NCBI GenBank assembly: GCA_015661395.1
Contig: JACWML010000029.1
Location: forward strand, 1-35,470
Length of the DNA stretch: 35,470 bases
Source: Methanomicrobia archaeon
GTDB taxonomy: Archaea; Halobacteriota; Bog-38; Methanoflorentales; Methanoflorentaceae
Direction: 5' to 3'
The position numbers and the translations under genes were made by a program. This document shows, in pieces, positions 1 through 7,263 of the stretch (positions are counted from its first letter, which is position 1; each line of letters begins with the position of its first letter). A model generated the notes under the pieces. That model saw only the letters and a program-made list of their open reading frames with translations, made no database searches and had not been told where the DNA came from.

Positions 1-39
1 AGTAAAGAATAAGTAATAACGGTCGCAATACTGTCGTCA

Positions 40-113
40 CCCGCCTTAACTCAGTCTGGCAGAGTGGTCGGCTGTAGACCGACATGTCCCCCGTTCAAAT
101 CGGGGAGGCGGGA
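40..113 (+). tRNA. tRNA-Tyr (GTA)
   Basis: A full cloverleaf can be folded. Acceptor CCCGCCT (40-46) pairs with AGGCGGG (106-112), followed by discriminator A113. The anticodon stem GTCGG/CCGAC encloses loop CTGTAGA, which gives anticodon GTA at 74-76. The T-arm is CCCCG-TTCAAAT-CGGGG. C1-G72 is the archaeal tRNA-Tyr identity pair. No intron is present and CCA is not encoded. tRNA-Phe follows 16 bases later on the same strand, so the two are probably co-transcribed. Confidence 0.96.
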
Positions 114-129
114 TTCACCCGCGAGTGAC

Positions 130-203
130 GCTCCAGTAGCTCAGCCTGGGAGAGCGCCAGACTGAAGATCTGGTTGTCCCCGGTTCAAATCCGGGCTGGG
201 GCA
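130..203 (+). tRNA. tRNA-Phe (GAA)
   Basis: Acceptor GCTCCAG (130-136) pairs with CTGGGGC (196-202), with one G-U pair, and the discriminator is A203. Anticodon stem CCAGA/TCTGG encloses CTGAAGA, anticodon GAA. The T-arm is CCCGG-TTCAAAT-CCGGG. There is no intron. A T-rich stretch at about 225-236 could end transcription of the Tyr-Phe pair; it overlaps the 3' end of the convergent AIM24-like gene. Confidence 0.96.
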
Positions 204-225
204 TTCCCACTACACGCACGAGCTT

Positions 226-897
226 TTACTTTTTCTCTTGCTCCGGCAGTAGCGGCGTTAACCAGTCAACGAACATCTTTTCGCTCCGGCTTTGTATGTA
301 GACCGTCCCTTCTCCACTAAATTCTGTAACCAGTACCTCTCCACCAAGAACAGTCGATTTAACGCCTCCAAAAGTCCCAATTTTCCAGTCGAGTCCTTCA
401 GTGAATCCAACAATGTGCCCGGTATCGACGCGAAACCGTCCGTCGATTCTTCGTTCTTGAATAGCCCCAAAACTTGAAATAAAAACGTACCCGGACTGAG
501 AGATTTTCACGAAGAAAAGCCCCGCCTCCGACAAGAACCCTTTGACGCCGCCCCACTTCGTGTCTAGATCTAAGCTTTGCGAGCCCGCCAAGAAACTGTC
601 TCCTTGGACAAGAAGCGTCTCATCCTTTATCTCCCTATACGCAATATCGCCGACATAAGGGGGAGCGAGGCCAACGACCGCGTCGCCCTGCGCTACAAAT
701 GTGTTCAGGAAAATGTCAGCACCACCGAGCACGGTTCTCTTGATCCCACGGAGGACTCCTCCCTTGATTCCGGTGCTCACGCTGAGATTCGCACTCATGT
801 AGGCCATAGCTCGCCGGTCAGCTTGAATACTTTCGCCATCTGAGAGTCTTACTTCTGCGAGACTGTAGGTGGGTTTATAGTAAATTTCATATTTCAT
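226..897 (-). CDS. AIM24 / TIGR00266-like family protein
   Basis: This 223-residue protein has the compact beta-rich, glycine-heavy pattern of the TIGR00266/AIM24 family. Two internally similar blocks, GIKRTVLGGADIFLNTF near residues 51-67 and GGVKSTVLGGEVLVTEF near 177-193, are typical of its duplicated double-psi/TRAP-like fold. There is no signal peptide or membrane segment. Family members are widespread in bacteria and archaea; eukaryotic AIM24 is mitochondrial, but no enzymatic activity is established. The ATG at 897 fits the family N-terminus. The gene is convergent with the tRNA-Tyr/tRNA-Phe pair and stands alone, so context gives no function. Confidence 0.8.
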   Translation of the reverse strand: MKYEIYYKPTYSLAEVRLSDGESIQADRRAMAYMSANLSVSTGIKGGVLRGIKRTVLGGADIFLNTFVAQGDAVVGLAPPYVGDIAYREIKDETLLVQGDSFLAGSQSLDLDTKWGGVKGFLSEAGLFFVKISQSGYVFISSFGAIQERRIDGRFRVDTGHIVGFTEGLDWKIGTFGGVKSTVLGGEVLVTEFSGEGTVYIQSRSEKMFVDWLTPLLPEQEKK

Positions 898-1025
898 AAG
901 CTCTTCTGGACGAATTTTCCGCTTATACTTTGCGATCGCGACGTGTTACGCGACGACGCACGGAGCAAAACAGCTGCTAACAAAAACGAAATGAGCAGAG
1001 GTCGCACAAGCAGCGTCGGTGCGCG

Positions 1026-1033
1026 TTTTATAA
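1026..1033 (+). promoter_or_regulatory. TATA box before the small ORF at 1065
   Basis: TTTTATAA lies about 35 bases before the TTG start at 1065, a usual distance for an archaeal TATA element with a short leader. It is the main support for transcription of that ORF. Confidence 0.4.
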
Positions 1034-1064
1034 CGGATGGATAAGTTGTACATGGCGTGGTTCT

Positions 1065-1307
1065 TTGACTCGCATAGAACATCTCAAAATAATACGGCTC
1101 AAAATCGCAGAACTCAGCGAGCAAACGAATGCCGACGCGCTGAGCAACGCATTTTCGAATAAGCAAGGGGTCGCTAGCGCGGAAATCAACATCAACAACG
1201 CGACTGTCGTCATCGCCTATGATGACACGCTCACGTCCATCTTCGAAATTGAAGCCCTCGTTTCCACGCTGAAATTCAAGCTCGAAGGCGTAGGTTACCT
1301 AAGCTGA
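1065..1307 (+). CDS. small HMA-like (ferredoxin-fold) protein, hypothetical
   Basis: An 80-residue ORF starting with TTG. Its pattern is strand (LKIIRLKI), helix (ADALSNAFSNKQG), strand (VASAEININ), strand (TVVIAYDD), helix (SIFEIEALVSTLKFKL), which matches the beta-alpha-beta-beta-alpha order of heavy-metal-associated domains. The CxxC metal site expected in the first loop is absent, so if the fold is right it is a non-metal-binding version. The start is uncertain; no ATG is in frame nearby. The ORF is isolated between a divergent AIM24-like gene and tRNA-Gly. I do not recognise a specific family. Confidence 0.45.
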   Translation: MTRIEHLKIIRLKIAELSEQTNADALSNAFSNKQGVASAEININNATVVIAYDDTLTSIFEIEALVSTLKFKLEGVGYLS

Positions 1308-1375
1308 CCTTCGCAGTAATCGTGAGCTCTCCTTCGCTAAACTAGCGCGAAATGCCCTACCGTCGCGCTGATAAC

Positions 1376-1384
1376 TTTTATATA
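1376..1384 (+). promoter_or_regulatory. TATA box for the tRNA-Gly/tRNA-Ser pair
   Basis: TTTTATATA is centred about 37 bases before the first base of tRNA-Gly. That allows a TATA-directed start about 10 bases before the mature 5' end. Confidence 0.6.
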
Positions 1385-1416
1385 GATACGAGCGCATAAT
1401 CGCATGCTCGATTTTT

Positions 1417-1488
1417 GCGCTGGTAGTGTAGTGGTTATCACTGAGGCTTGCCAAGCCTCAAACCCGGGTTCGAATCCCGGCTGGCGCA
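1417..1488 (+). tRNA. tRNA-Gly (GCC)
   Basis: Acceptor GCGCTGG (1417-1423) pairs with CTGGCGC (1481-1487), discriminator A1488. The anticodon stem GAGGC/GCCTC encloses TTGCCAA, anticodon GCC. The T-arm is CCGGG-TTCGAAT-CCCGG. No intron. tRNA-Ser starts 8 bases downstream, so the two are probably made as one precursor. Confidence 0.96.
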
Positions 1489-1496
1489 TCTGACGT

Positions 1497-1603
1497 GCCG
1501 AGGTAGCCAAGTGGACTACGACTACGGCGCCAGCCTGGAGGTCTCGTTATCAGACAGCTGGTGAGGCTCTCGCCTCGCAGGGGTTCAAATCCCTTCCTCG
1601 GCG
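1497..1603 (+). tRNA. tRNA-Ser (GGA) with a 15-nt intron
   Basis: Acceptor GCCGAGG (1497-1503) pairs with CCTCGGC (1596-1602); discriminator G1603 is typical of tRNA-Ser. The anticodon stem CCAGC/GCTGG (1530-1534 and 1557-1561) encloses 22 bases instead of 7. Placing the intron at the canonical 37/38 site gives loop CTGGAGA with anticodon GGA at 1537-1539 and an intron at 1541-1555. A long variable arm of the Ser type follows (GAGGCTCTCGCCTC). The last 19 bases overlap the 3' end of the convergent TlyA-type gene. The intron boundaries are inferred from restoring the loop, not from a full bulge-helix-bulge fold. Confidence 0.93.
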
Positions 1604-2274
1604 TCTGCATCATCCCTCTTCTTTTGAGCGATGACGTAAAGCTCGTCTTTATGCGCGCTCAGCACCTTAACGATTCTGAAGCCTGCCTCCTCGATACGCT
1701 TCATGAGATCCCTTGCAGCTTGTTCTGCTACTTTTCCTTTAAACACCTGCAAGACTAGCCCCCCCGTTTTCAGAACCGCTGACACCTTTGCGAGAAGCTT
1801 AAGTGCATCGGTTGGCTCTGCCGTTATGTCGTTTAGAAGAACGTCAAAACGTACTCCAAGACGGCCAAAATCAAAAGAAAATGCGTCAGCGTAAATGATA
1901 GTTACTTGGCTGGGATACCGTTCTGCGACCGCCTCGAGAAATGGCTTGCACGACGAACTGAACTCGACCGCGTAAACCTCTCGCGCTCGTTCCGCCGCGT
2001 ACGACACGAAGCCTCCAGCGCTCGCGCCAATGTCGAGTACCGCATCACCAGTTTTTATTAGCTCAAATGCCTCTTGGATTCCTCTTAGCTTCCAATACCC
2101 AGCTGGCCTGTCGGCGGCAGCACCAACGGTTACTACCTGGTGACGCGTGATGTCAAACGAAGCCTTCACGACGGTTCTGCCGTCAACTGTGACAAACCCG
2201 CTTTTGATCGCCCTTTGTGCGCGTGAGCGCGATGCGATGAGCTTTTCCCGAACGAGATACGTATCCAGTCGCAT
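1585..2274 (-). CDS. TlyA-type S4/FtsJ-domain RNA methyltransferase
   Basis: About 229 residues from the ATG at 2274. This start is preferred over the one at 2307 because S4-domain proteins of this type begin MRLD-YLV, as here, and because it clears the divergent gene. An N-terminal S4 RNA-binding domain (residues 1-50, with SRSRAQRAIKSGFV-VDG) is followed by a Rossmann methyltransferase with SAM motif VLDIGASAGGFVSYA and the VLQVFKGK block of the FtsJ class. TlyA enzymes 2'-O-methylate cytidines in rRNA; the exact target here is not known. The stop TGA lies in the T-loop of the convergent tRNA-Ser, so the C-terminus (AEEGI) is encoded by the antisense of a tRNA. Confidence 0.87.
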   Translation of the reverse strand: MRLDTYLVREKLIASRSRAQRAIKSGFVTVDGRTVVKASFDITRHQVVTVGAAADRPAGYWKLRGIQEAFELIKTGDAVLDIGASAGGFVSYAAERAREVYAVEFSSSCKPFLEAVAERYPSQVTIIYADAFSFDFGRLGVRFDVLLNDITAEPTDALKLLAKVSAVLKTGGLVLQVFKGKVAEQAARDLMKRIEEAGFRIVKVLSAHKDELYVIAQKKRDDADAEEGI

Positions 2275-2345
2275 GGTGTGCGCAAACTTCTTGTATGTAT
2301 CATCCATTAGAGTACAAGCTAAAAAGCTTTACAAAGTCGCTGCTT

Positions 2346-2849
2346 ATGTGGAGTGAAGTGCTCGCAAGGTTTGCCAAGTTTCCCGCTCAAGAGCGGGTTG
2401 CAGAAGTTCTGCTAGAGCACGGATTCCAGGTGAATAGCGCGGGAGAGGTTGTCTCGGGCACCATTAGGATCCCTGACACCGAGATCTCGCGCGCGGCCAA
2501 AGTCGATCGCAGAGCGGTCGACGAGGCAACGACCACCATTCTAGGCGACGAAATGCTCAGGCGCTTTTTTTCAAACCTGAAAACGTTGATATTTCTCCGC
2601 GACGTTGCCCCTCTTCTGGGACTTGGCGTAATCGTCATAACGCCTCAAGATGCTGCACAGATCGGCATCATCGAAGAAGTTGCAGAAACCGTTGCAGCGT
2701 TTGGTGTGCGCGTCAGGCAGGCGGTGACTGATGATCCTTACTTTATTGACGAACCCAAACTGACGATTATCTGCGACACACGCATTCCAGGCTCGCTTGT
2801 TGATAAACTCCTAGAACTTGCCAGCGTCAAAGGCGTTTCGATCTTCTGA
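2346..2849 (+). CDS. predicted amino-acid-metabolism regulator with ACT-like domain (COG2150-like)
   Basis: The ATG at 2346 (MWSEVLARF) is chosen over the one at 2295, which would overlap the divergent methyltransferase gene. The product is about 167 residues. The N-terminal half (RVAEVLLEHGFQV, then DTEISRAAKVDRRAVDEAT) reads as a small DNA-binding-like helical domain. The C-terminal half, from about residue 95 (GVIVITPQDAAQIGIIEEVA), has the beta-alpha-beta-beta-alpha-beta order of an ACT domain, which usually binds amino acids. Archaeal proteins of this layout are annotated as predicted regulators of amino-acid metabolism. The ligand and targets are not known. It stands alone between a divergent and a convergent gene. 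Confidence 0.72.
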   Translation: MWSEVLARFAKFPAQERVAEVLLEHGFQVNSAGEVVSGTIRIPDTEISRAAKVDRRAVDEATTTILGDEMLRRFFSNLKTLIFLRDVAPLLGLGVIVITPQDAAQIGIIEEVAETVAAFGVRVRQAVTDDPYFIDEPKLTIICDTRIPGSLVDKLLELASVKGVSIF

Positions 2850-2891
2850 AACAGGCGCTCTTTCGAATAGCTGAGAAGGTCACAGAGGCGA

Positions 2892-3572
2892 CTAGCGAGC
2901 ATTTAGGGCACCTCTGACGCATGCCAGCTTCGATTCCAAGTAAGGACCGATTTGCGGGACCAGGCCCGGTGCGTCGGTCCCTTTTTTACAGACGATAGAG
3001 TGCTCCAAAATGCCGAGCCTCTCGATCGCGTAGACGTCTCGTGAGTGGCGACTCCGTTTCAGGGCCGCGTGGATCTGCGCGCGGGTAGCGTTGTTGACAT
3101 TTATCCGGTCGGTTCCTTTTTTCCACCGCCACAATGCGTCGATTTGGTTTTTCGTAAACTCTGCATCAAATTCTCCGATTAGTCGGATCTGCAGGGGCAG
3201 GCAATGAATCAGGCCGAATCTGGAGGCGATCTGTTCAACAGTGCCACGCCCGAACGGTTCGAGCCGAACGCAGGGTACCGAAACACGTTTGCAGCCCGTG
3301 TGGAGAGCAATGCCATCATCGTTGATCCCCACCAGCCAAGCGCGTACGATGTCGCCTGGTCGGGCGTCGCGCAACTCGCCATATTGCCTCACCAGTAAGT
3401 CTGCGGCAACCTGTTCTTCACTCCCGGTCACCGTCACCGAGATCCACGAGGTAAGCGTGAGCGAGTATGTGACGTGCAATCCACTTAGATCGTTGCGCAC
3501 CATCGCCTCGAACGATCGAGTTACCTTACCTGCGTTACCGCAGACGAGCTGCATAAGATCAATCGTTATCAT
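2892..3572 (-). CDS. DUF2110-like archaeal protein
   Basis: I take the ATG at 3572 (MITIDLMQLV) as the start; the longer frame to 3620 only adds codons overlapping the upstream HD gene. About 226 residues, no membrane segments, no recognisable catalytic motif. A central stretch near residues 77-107 (PGDIVRAWLVGINDDGI) resembles a beta-barrel, and the C-terminal third is basic (RINVNNATRAQIHAALKRSRHSRD). The arrangement TFE - HD protein - DUF2110 protein on one strand recurs, as I recall, in methanogen genomes. That suggests a conserved role linked to transcription or RNA, but the function is unknown. The family assignment is from memory of pattern and context. Confidence 0.65.
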   Translation of the reverse strand: MITIDLMQLVCGNAGKVTRSFEAMVRNDLSGLHVTYSLTLTSWISVTVTGSEEQVAADLLVRQYGELRDARPGDIVRAWLVGINDDGIALHTGCKRVSVPCVRLEPFGRGTVEQIASRFGLIHCLPLQIRLIGEFDAEFTKNQIDALWRWKKGTDRINVNNATRAQIHAALKRSRHSRDVYAIERLGILEHSIVCKKGTDAPGLVPQIGPYLESKLACVRGALNAR

Positions 3573-3591
3573 GATCGCTGCTTTACAGGCG

Positions 3592-4119
3592 TCACGGGGC
3601 AGACCGTTTGGCGCTGCCAAAAACTTCGTCGTGAAGACTTCTTATGCGAGTTGCAGCTGGATTTCCGTTAAGCTTAGCGTGGAAATCAGCTTCTGCCTTA
3701 TCAATGGTGACTCTCTGCGTGCCTTCTATGAGGTTGTCGACGGCGGCGACGATTTTCTCCTCGAGGGTCTCCGGCACATAGTTTCCCGGAGGGAGACACA
3801 AGCGTACAGCTTCTTTCTCCGTTATTCCAGCACCGACGTGTTTTTCAGCGATCTTCGCGACGCGTTCGTCGACTCCGAAGCTTCGCAAAAGCTTTCCGCC
3901 TATCACGCCGTGCGCAATGCCGTTGGTCTTGCATCTGCCGATGTCGTGCAGAAGCCCACCAATTTGGACAAGGGCCACATCTGCATCCGCTAGTGATTCA
4001 GCCACTTCGACCGCGTATTTAGAGACAGCCTCCACGTGCCGTATCAGTCCCTCGCTGCAACCGCTTTGCTGGAGAAGCTCAAGCGCTCTGTCCGATGAGG
4101 GGAGGTTACTCGAAGGCAC
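3592..4119 (-). CDS. HD-domain phosphohydrolase-like protein (TIGR00295 family)
   Basis: This 175-residue protein carries a single HD domain: H27 in LIRHVEAV, the HD pair in LLHDIG (58-59), a further His in EKHVGAG and D128 in AAVDNLIEG. These are the expected metal ligands of HD hydrolases. It is close to the usual length of the archaeal TIGR00295 family. The substrate is unknown; HD proteins usually hydrolyse nucleotides or cyclic nucleotides. Its start overlaps the end of tfe by 14 bases and it is followed at once by the DUF2110-like gene, so the three are surely one operon. Confidence 0.85.
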   Translation of the reverse strand: MPSSNLPSSDRALELLQQSGCSEGLIRHVEAVSKYAVEVAESLADADVALVQIGGLLHDIGRCKTNGIAHGVIGGKLLRSFGVDERVAKIAEKHVGAGITEKEAVRLCLPPGNYVPETLEEKIVAAVDNLIEGTQRVTIDKAEADFHAKLNGNPAATRIRSLHDEVFGSAKRSAP

Positions 4120-4603
4120 GTCTCAGCTCTTCCAGCTTTCTTCTTACAGCTTCGACCAAAACAGAGCTATCTTGATAATCAAGTCCCGCCTGGCAAACGG
4201 GGCAGACAAAATCATAGTCGCTTGCTGTCTCAAATAAAAAACGACCGCAGCCGTTTTCGCACGTGTAGCAAACGCTCTGTCCTTCAAAGTCTAAACGCGT
4301 ATCAAGCTTCCTAATAAGCTTCTGTGCCTCTTCGTCCATGTTACGCGAAATGTCACTCAAATCAACTTTCCAAAGGTACGTAAGCCATCCACTGTCCTTG
4401 TCCCGCTCACGTCGATAGTTTGCTAATCGATTTTCATAGAGGATATACAGGGTCCGCCTTACCGTGTTAAGGTTCGAACCCGTCTCTTCAGCTATTTTTT
4501 CGTCGGTCAACTCGTTGATAGACGCACGCTCAACCATTTCCAAGCCGTCATCTCCGACAAGATTCTTCAAATAGCCTCGAACGGCCACATCGCTAACCAT
4601 CAT
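4106..4603 (-). CDS. tfe: transcription initiation factor TFE (alpha subunit)
   Basis: A 165-residue protein with the two TFE domains. The N-terminal winged helix (1-90, with INELTDEKIAEETGSNLNTV and the wing LTYLWKVDL) stabilises the open promoter complex with TBP, TFB and RNA polymerase. The C-terminal zinc ribbon has CYTC and CPVC, with an extra Cys in ENGCGR. Length is normal for archaeal TFE. Two ATGs sit side by side at 4603 and 4600. A TATA element 27 bases upstream predicts a leaderless mRNA. It heads an operon with the HD and DUF2110-like genes. Confidence 0.95.
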   Translation of the reverse strand: MMVSDVAVRGYLKNLVGDDGLEMVERASINELTDEKIAEETGSNLNTVRRTLYILYENRLANYRRERDKDSGWLTYLWKVDLSDISRNMDEEAQKLIRKLDTRLDFEGQSVCYTCENGCGRFLFETASDYDFVCPVCQAGLDYQDSSVLVEAVRRKLEELRRAFE

Positions 4604-4626
4604 GTTATTTTTGTGTGTTAAGGTGT

Positions 4627-4634
4627 CTTATACC
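4627..4634 (-). promoter_or_regulatory. TATA box of the tfe operon
   Basis: On the minus strand GGTATAAG is centred about 27 bases before the tfe ATG at 4603. Transcription would start at or next to the start codon, so the message should be leaderless. It also shows that tfe is not simply read through from the ATP-grasp gene 78 bases upstream. Confidence 0.6.
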
Positions 4635-4680
4635 TACTTATGGCGCGTATTCGTGCACGAGGGAGCCACGACTGTGCCAC

Positions 4681-5844
4681 TTAGCCCTGGTAGGCCTTTT
4701 TTGCAGCTTCTATGTAATGCGTGGCGTTGTTGTACGCGGAATCCCTCGACTTACCATATCCGATAGCCGAGATGATCGGCTTCGCGCGCTTGATATAAAC
4801 TCCTTTTTGAGGTATATCCATGTAATGCGCGCGATTGCACGCTTTCGTGACTTGAAAATCTTGCTCCGCGAAACAGATCATGCGGCAGGCGAATCTCCGA
4901 TACTTTGCGAGGGGGATCAGTTCGCCTTGACAGCTTTTAATGTGGGCCTCGACGAGGTTGGCGCCAAGTGATCCCTCGATCGTATCGAGAGTTCCTTGAA
5001 ACCTCGGATTGATCTCAATGACGACCGGGCCGCTTGGACCGATGATGAAATCAATGCCATTTGTACCAACCAAACCAAGATCGACTGCTAGCGAGTTCGA
5101 AATTCTTTCAATTTCCTTCGCATAAGTCGTTTTAAGCGGAGTCAAACTACCACAGAAGCTAAAGCGCCGCATCGGGCCAAGACTCCTCAGACCAATGAGT
5201 TGTTCGTTTATTGCGACGGTGATCGCCTCCTTGCCGGTAGACAGCACCGAAGCGCTAGCATCAATACCGCGAACGTATTCCTCAACGAGAAAGTCATCCC
5301 CCCACCCGTTCTCATTATACAGTTCAATACTCCTCTGGAGATGCTCCTTATCTTTGACGAGAACGTTCTTAAACCCCCCCGCACCTCGCTTTGGTTTCAG
5401 AATGACGGGAAATGTCAGATTGTCTTCTAGCCTATAGTGTTCGGGGACTGAATAGCCCAAGGATTGAAGCTTGTCTCTCATACGACCTTTGTCATTGACG
5501 AAGCTCGAAAGCGACGGAGGATTTCCAGCCGTGCGCGGGATTTCAAGTGTCTCAAAACCTGCGGCTAGTATTGCGTGGTCGTAGTCCAAGCCTCTCACGA
5601 GCGCTTTGACGCCGGCATGATCAGAGTCGGAGATTATTCCAGGGAACTCGTCTCTTATGAAACGCGTTACGTCACCGCATTTGATCAAGTCACGATCTTC
5701 GTAATGGCTTACGGACTCGACGTGGTATCCTGCTCGCTTCGCCGAGCATATGATATGCCTTGTGTTGTATCCTATGACAAGGATCCGCTGGTCTCCGCCG
5801 CTTCGACCGGCGGTGCTAGTTGATCTGCTCAGAACGCTTAACAC
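4681..5844 (-). CDS. ATP-grasp carboxylate-amine ligase-like protein (COG2232-like)
   Basis: A 387-residue protein starting with GTG. An N-terminal pre-ATP-grasp Rossmann part ([12 protein letters not shown], residues 20-31) is followed by the ATP-grasp fold with [13 protein letters not shown], the adenine-loop segment [17 protein letters not shown] and the metal-binding end [19 protein letters not shown]. These are the expected ATP and Mg2+ contacts, so it should be an active ligase joining a carboxylate to an amine or thiol. It most resembles the COG2232 group of predicted ligases found in methanogens; the substrate is unknown. Its start overlaps the end of the aTrm56 gene by 29 bases, implying translational coupling. 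MfnD-type tyramine-glutamate ligase is a related alternative. Confidence 0.8.
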   Translation of the reverse strand: MLSVLSRSTSTAGRSGGDQRILVIGYNTRHIICSAKRAGYHVESVSHYEDRDLIKCGDVTRFIRDEFPGIISDSDHAGVKALVRGLDYDHAILAAGFETLEIPRTAGNPPSLSSFVNDKGRMRDKLQSLGYSVPEHYRLEDNLTFPVILKPKRGAGGFKNVLVKDKEHLQRSIELYNENGWGDDFLVEEYVRGIDASASVLSTGKEAITVAINEQLIGLRSLGPMRRFSFCGSLTPLKTTYAKEIERISNSLAVDLGLVGTNGIDFIIGPSGPVVIEINPRFQGTLDTIEGSLGANLVEAHIKSCQGELIPLAKYRRFACRMICFAEQDFQVTKACNRAHYMDIPQKGVYIKRAKPIISAIGYGKSRDSAYNNATHYIEAAKKAYQG

Positions 5845-6346
5845 CTACCTTGTGACGCGTGTTGCCGATGATCCTCATCTTGCCTTCGAAATCCGCCTTG
5901 AGCTCCTGCCCCCTCTGAATGTGATCGAGAAAGACGCTTAAGGCTGCTATCTCTGAGTGGGGTTGATTCGTGACGGCTACGTTGTAATCGGCGAGTCGGT
6001 AGAGGTCTGGAGGCACCTTTTCCGCTCCCACCACCACCATAAGCTTCTCGCTTTCGAGTCGGCCTATCGCGTTTGGAAGATTCTCTCCGTACATGGTCAA
6101 GTGCACGACTGTGCCCATTTCTCGCTTCCATTTCACGATTTCTCGCCTCCAGTTGGCGTTATCGCGAATCCAGAAGCTGCCCCCCCAACGTTGCACTACG
6201 TCGCGTATTGTAGACACGACAGAGCGGTCGGAGGCGGCGAGAAGCATTCCTTGGGCTCCTAACGCTCTAGCACACAGACCCACGTGCGTGGTGACGCGTC
6301 GATCGCGCTCGATTCGATGACCCACCCTCAAAACCACAATTTCCAT
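5816..6346 (-). CDS. tRNA (cytidine(56)-2'-O)-methyltransferase aTrm56
   Basis: The start is set at the ATG at 6346 ([11 protein letters not shown]), the usual N-terminus; the open frame continues upstream without homology. About 176 residues. It is a SPOUT methyltransferase with the knot region [18 protein letters not shown] and [19 protein letters not shown], and the YGENLP motif of archaeal Trm56. The enzyme 2'-O-methylates C56 in the T-loop of tRNAs and is archaeal. It is translationally coupled to the ATP-grasp gene. It is divergent from the transglutaminase-like gene, with a 74-base shared promoter region containing AT-rich TATA-like stretches. Confidence 0.92.
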   Translation of the reverse strand: MEIVVLRVGHRIERDRRVTTHVGLCARALGAQGMLLAASDRSVVSTIRDVVQRWGGSFWIRDNANWRREIVKWKREMGTVVHLTMYGENLPNAIGRLESEKLMVVVGAEKVPPDLYRLADYNVAVTNQPHSEIAALSVFLDHIQRGQELKADFEGKMRIIGNTRHKVGVKRSEQIN

Positions 6347-6420
6347 AGCTTGTTTGCGCACCCCGTGCTTATCGGAGGCCACAGTCTTAAATAATTGGTA
6401 TATCGTACATAAAGATAGCA

Positions 6421-7098
6421 GTGCTGAGTTTGAAGACGAGCTTGAACCGGATTTTGCATCACAAGAAAGCGATTGCTGCCGTCTGGATTCTGCTGGTTCT
6501 TTTTCCAAACCCGATGGTCCTGGCCGTAGACGTCTACCGCTTCTTTAAGATGCCGACCAAGCCTACAGACGACGTGAACCTCGTTGCAGCGTCGCTCCCG
6601 GCAAATGGGAGTGCAATTGAGCAATATGTCGACGCTCACGTTCATTACACCTATGATTTTCAAGCCTACGGGGCCGTATGGTACCTTCCCACGCCGAGCG
6701 ACGTGCTCAAATCGCAGCAAGGGGACTGTAAGTCGAAAGCGATCCTCACCGCAAGCTTGTTTGAAGCGAAAGGTATCCCGTACACGCTCAGGGTCTCCCC
6801 TGTCCATTTCTGGGTCGATTACAGCGGCAGGCCGCAAACCAACTTTAGTGAACACTACGAAACCACTCAAGTTGCCTTCGTTGACAACGGCCAATTCAAG
6901 CTGCCAGAAAAAACGAATGCGTTCCTCTATCTAAATACGTATAAAGACATAGTGTGGACTTCAATGCCGTTGTTGAGAAAGATTGCGCTGATAGGCGGAC
7001 TAGCCATCATCTTTCAGTTTGGCTACTGCAAGGAGCCAAAGAAACGCCTGCGGGAATATCTGAGCGAGACGTTATCCAATCTCCCCTTGAACACCTAA
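6421..7098 (+). CDS. membrane-anchored transglutaminase-like protease-fold protein
   Basis: A 225-residue protein with GTG start. A hydrophobic N-terminal segment (about residues 17-36, [20 protein letters not shown]) acts as an uncleaved signal anchor, and a second hydrophobic segment (about 185-202) lies near a basic C-terminus ([10 protein letters not shown]). Between them is a transglutaminase-like core with Cys103 in QQGDCKSKA and His129 in [10 protein letters not shown]133 or a later Asp could complete the triad. Such domains act as cysteine proteases or cross-linkers, often on cell-surface proteins. The active domain should face outside the membrane. It stands alone, so the substrate is unknown. 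Confidence 0.75.
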   Translation: MLSLKTSLNRILHHKKAIAAVWILLVLFPNPMVLAVDVYRFFKMPTKPTDDVNLVAASLPANGSAIEQYVDAHVHYTYDFQAYGAVWYLPTPSDVLKSQQGDCKSKAILTASLFEAKGIPYTLRVSPVHFWVDYSGRPQTNFSEHYETTQVAFVDNGQFKLPEKTNAFLYLNTYKDIVWTSMPLLRKIALIGGLAIIFQFGYCKEPKKRLREYLSETLSNLPLNT

Positions 7099-7138
7099 TT
7101 GAAAGCGTTTTTCTATTGTCAGCGATGGCAGCAACACG

Positions 7139-7146
7139 TATATATC
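7139..7146 (+). promoter_or_regulatory. TATA box for tRNA-Leu
   Basis: TATATATC, centred about 36 bases before the mature tRNA-Leu 5' end, fits an archaeal tRNA promoter. Confidence 0.6.
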
Positions 7147-7178
7147 ACGGCGTAAATCACACAGTTGGACGCCTAAGC

Positions 7179-7263
7179 GCGGGGGTTGCCAAGCCAGGTC
7201 AAAGGCGATAGGTTCAGGGCCTATTCTCGTAGGAGTTCGTGCGTTCGAATCGCACCCCCCGCA
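7179..7263 (+). tRNA. tRNA-Leu (CAG)
   Basis: Acceptor GCGGGGG (7179-7185) pairs perfectly with CCCCCGC (7256-7262), discriminator A7263. The D-arm is GCC-loop-GGC, the anticodon stem ATAGG/CCTAT encloses TTCAGGG with anticodon CAG, a class II variable arm follows, and the T-arm is GTGCG-TTCGAAT-CGCAC. Total 85 nt, no intron. Confidence 0.95.
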
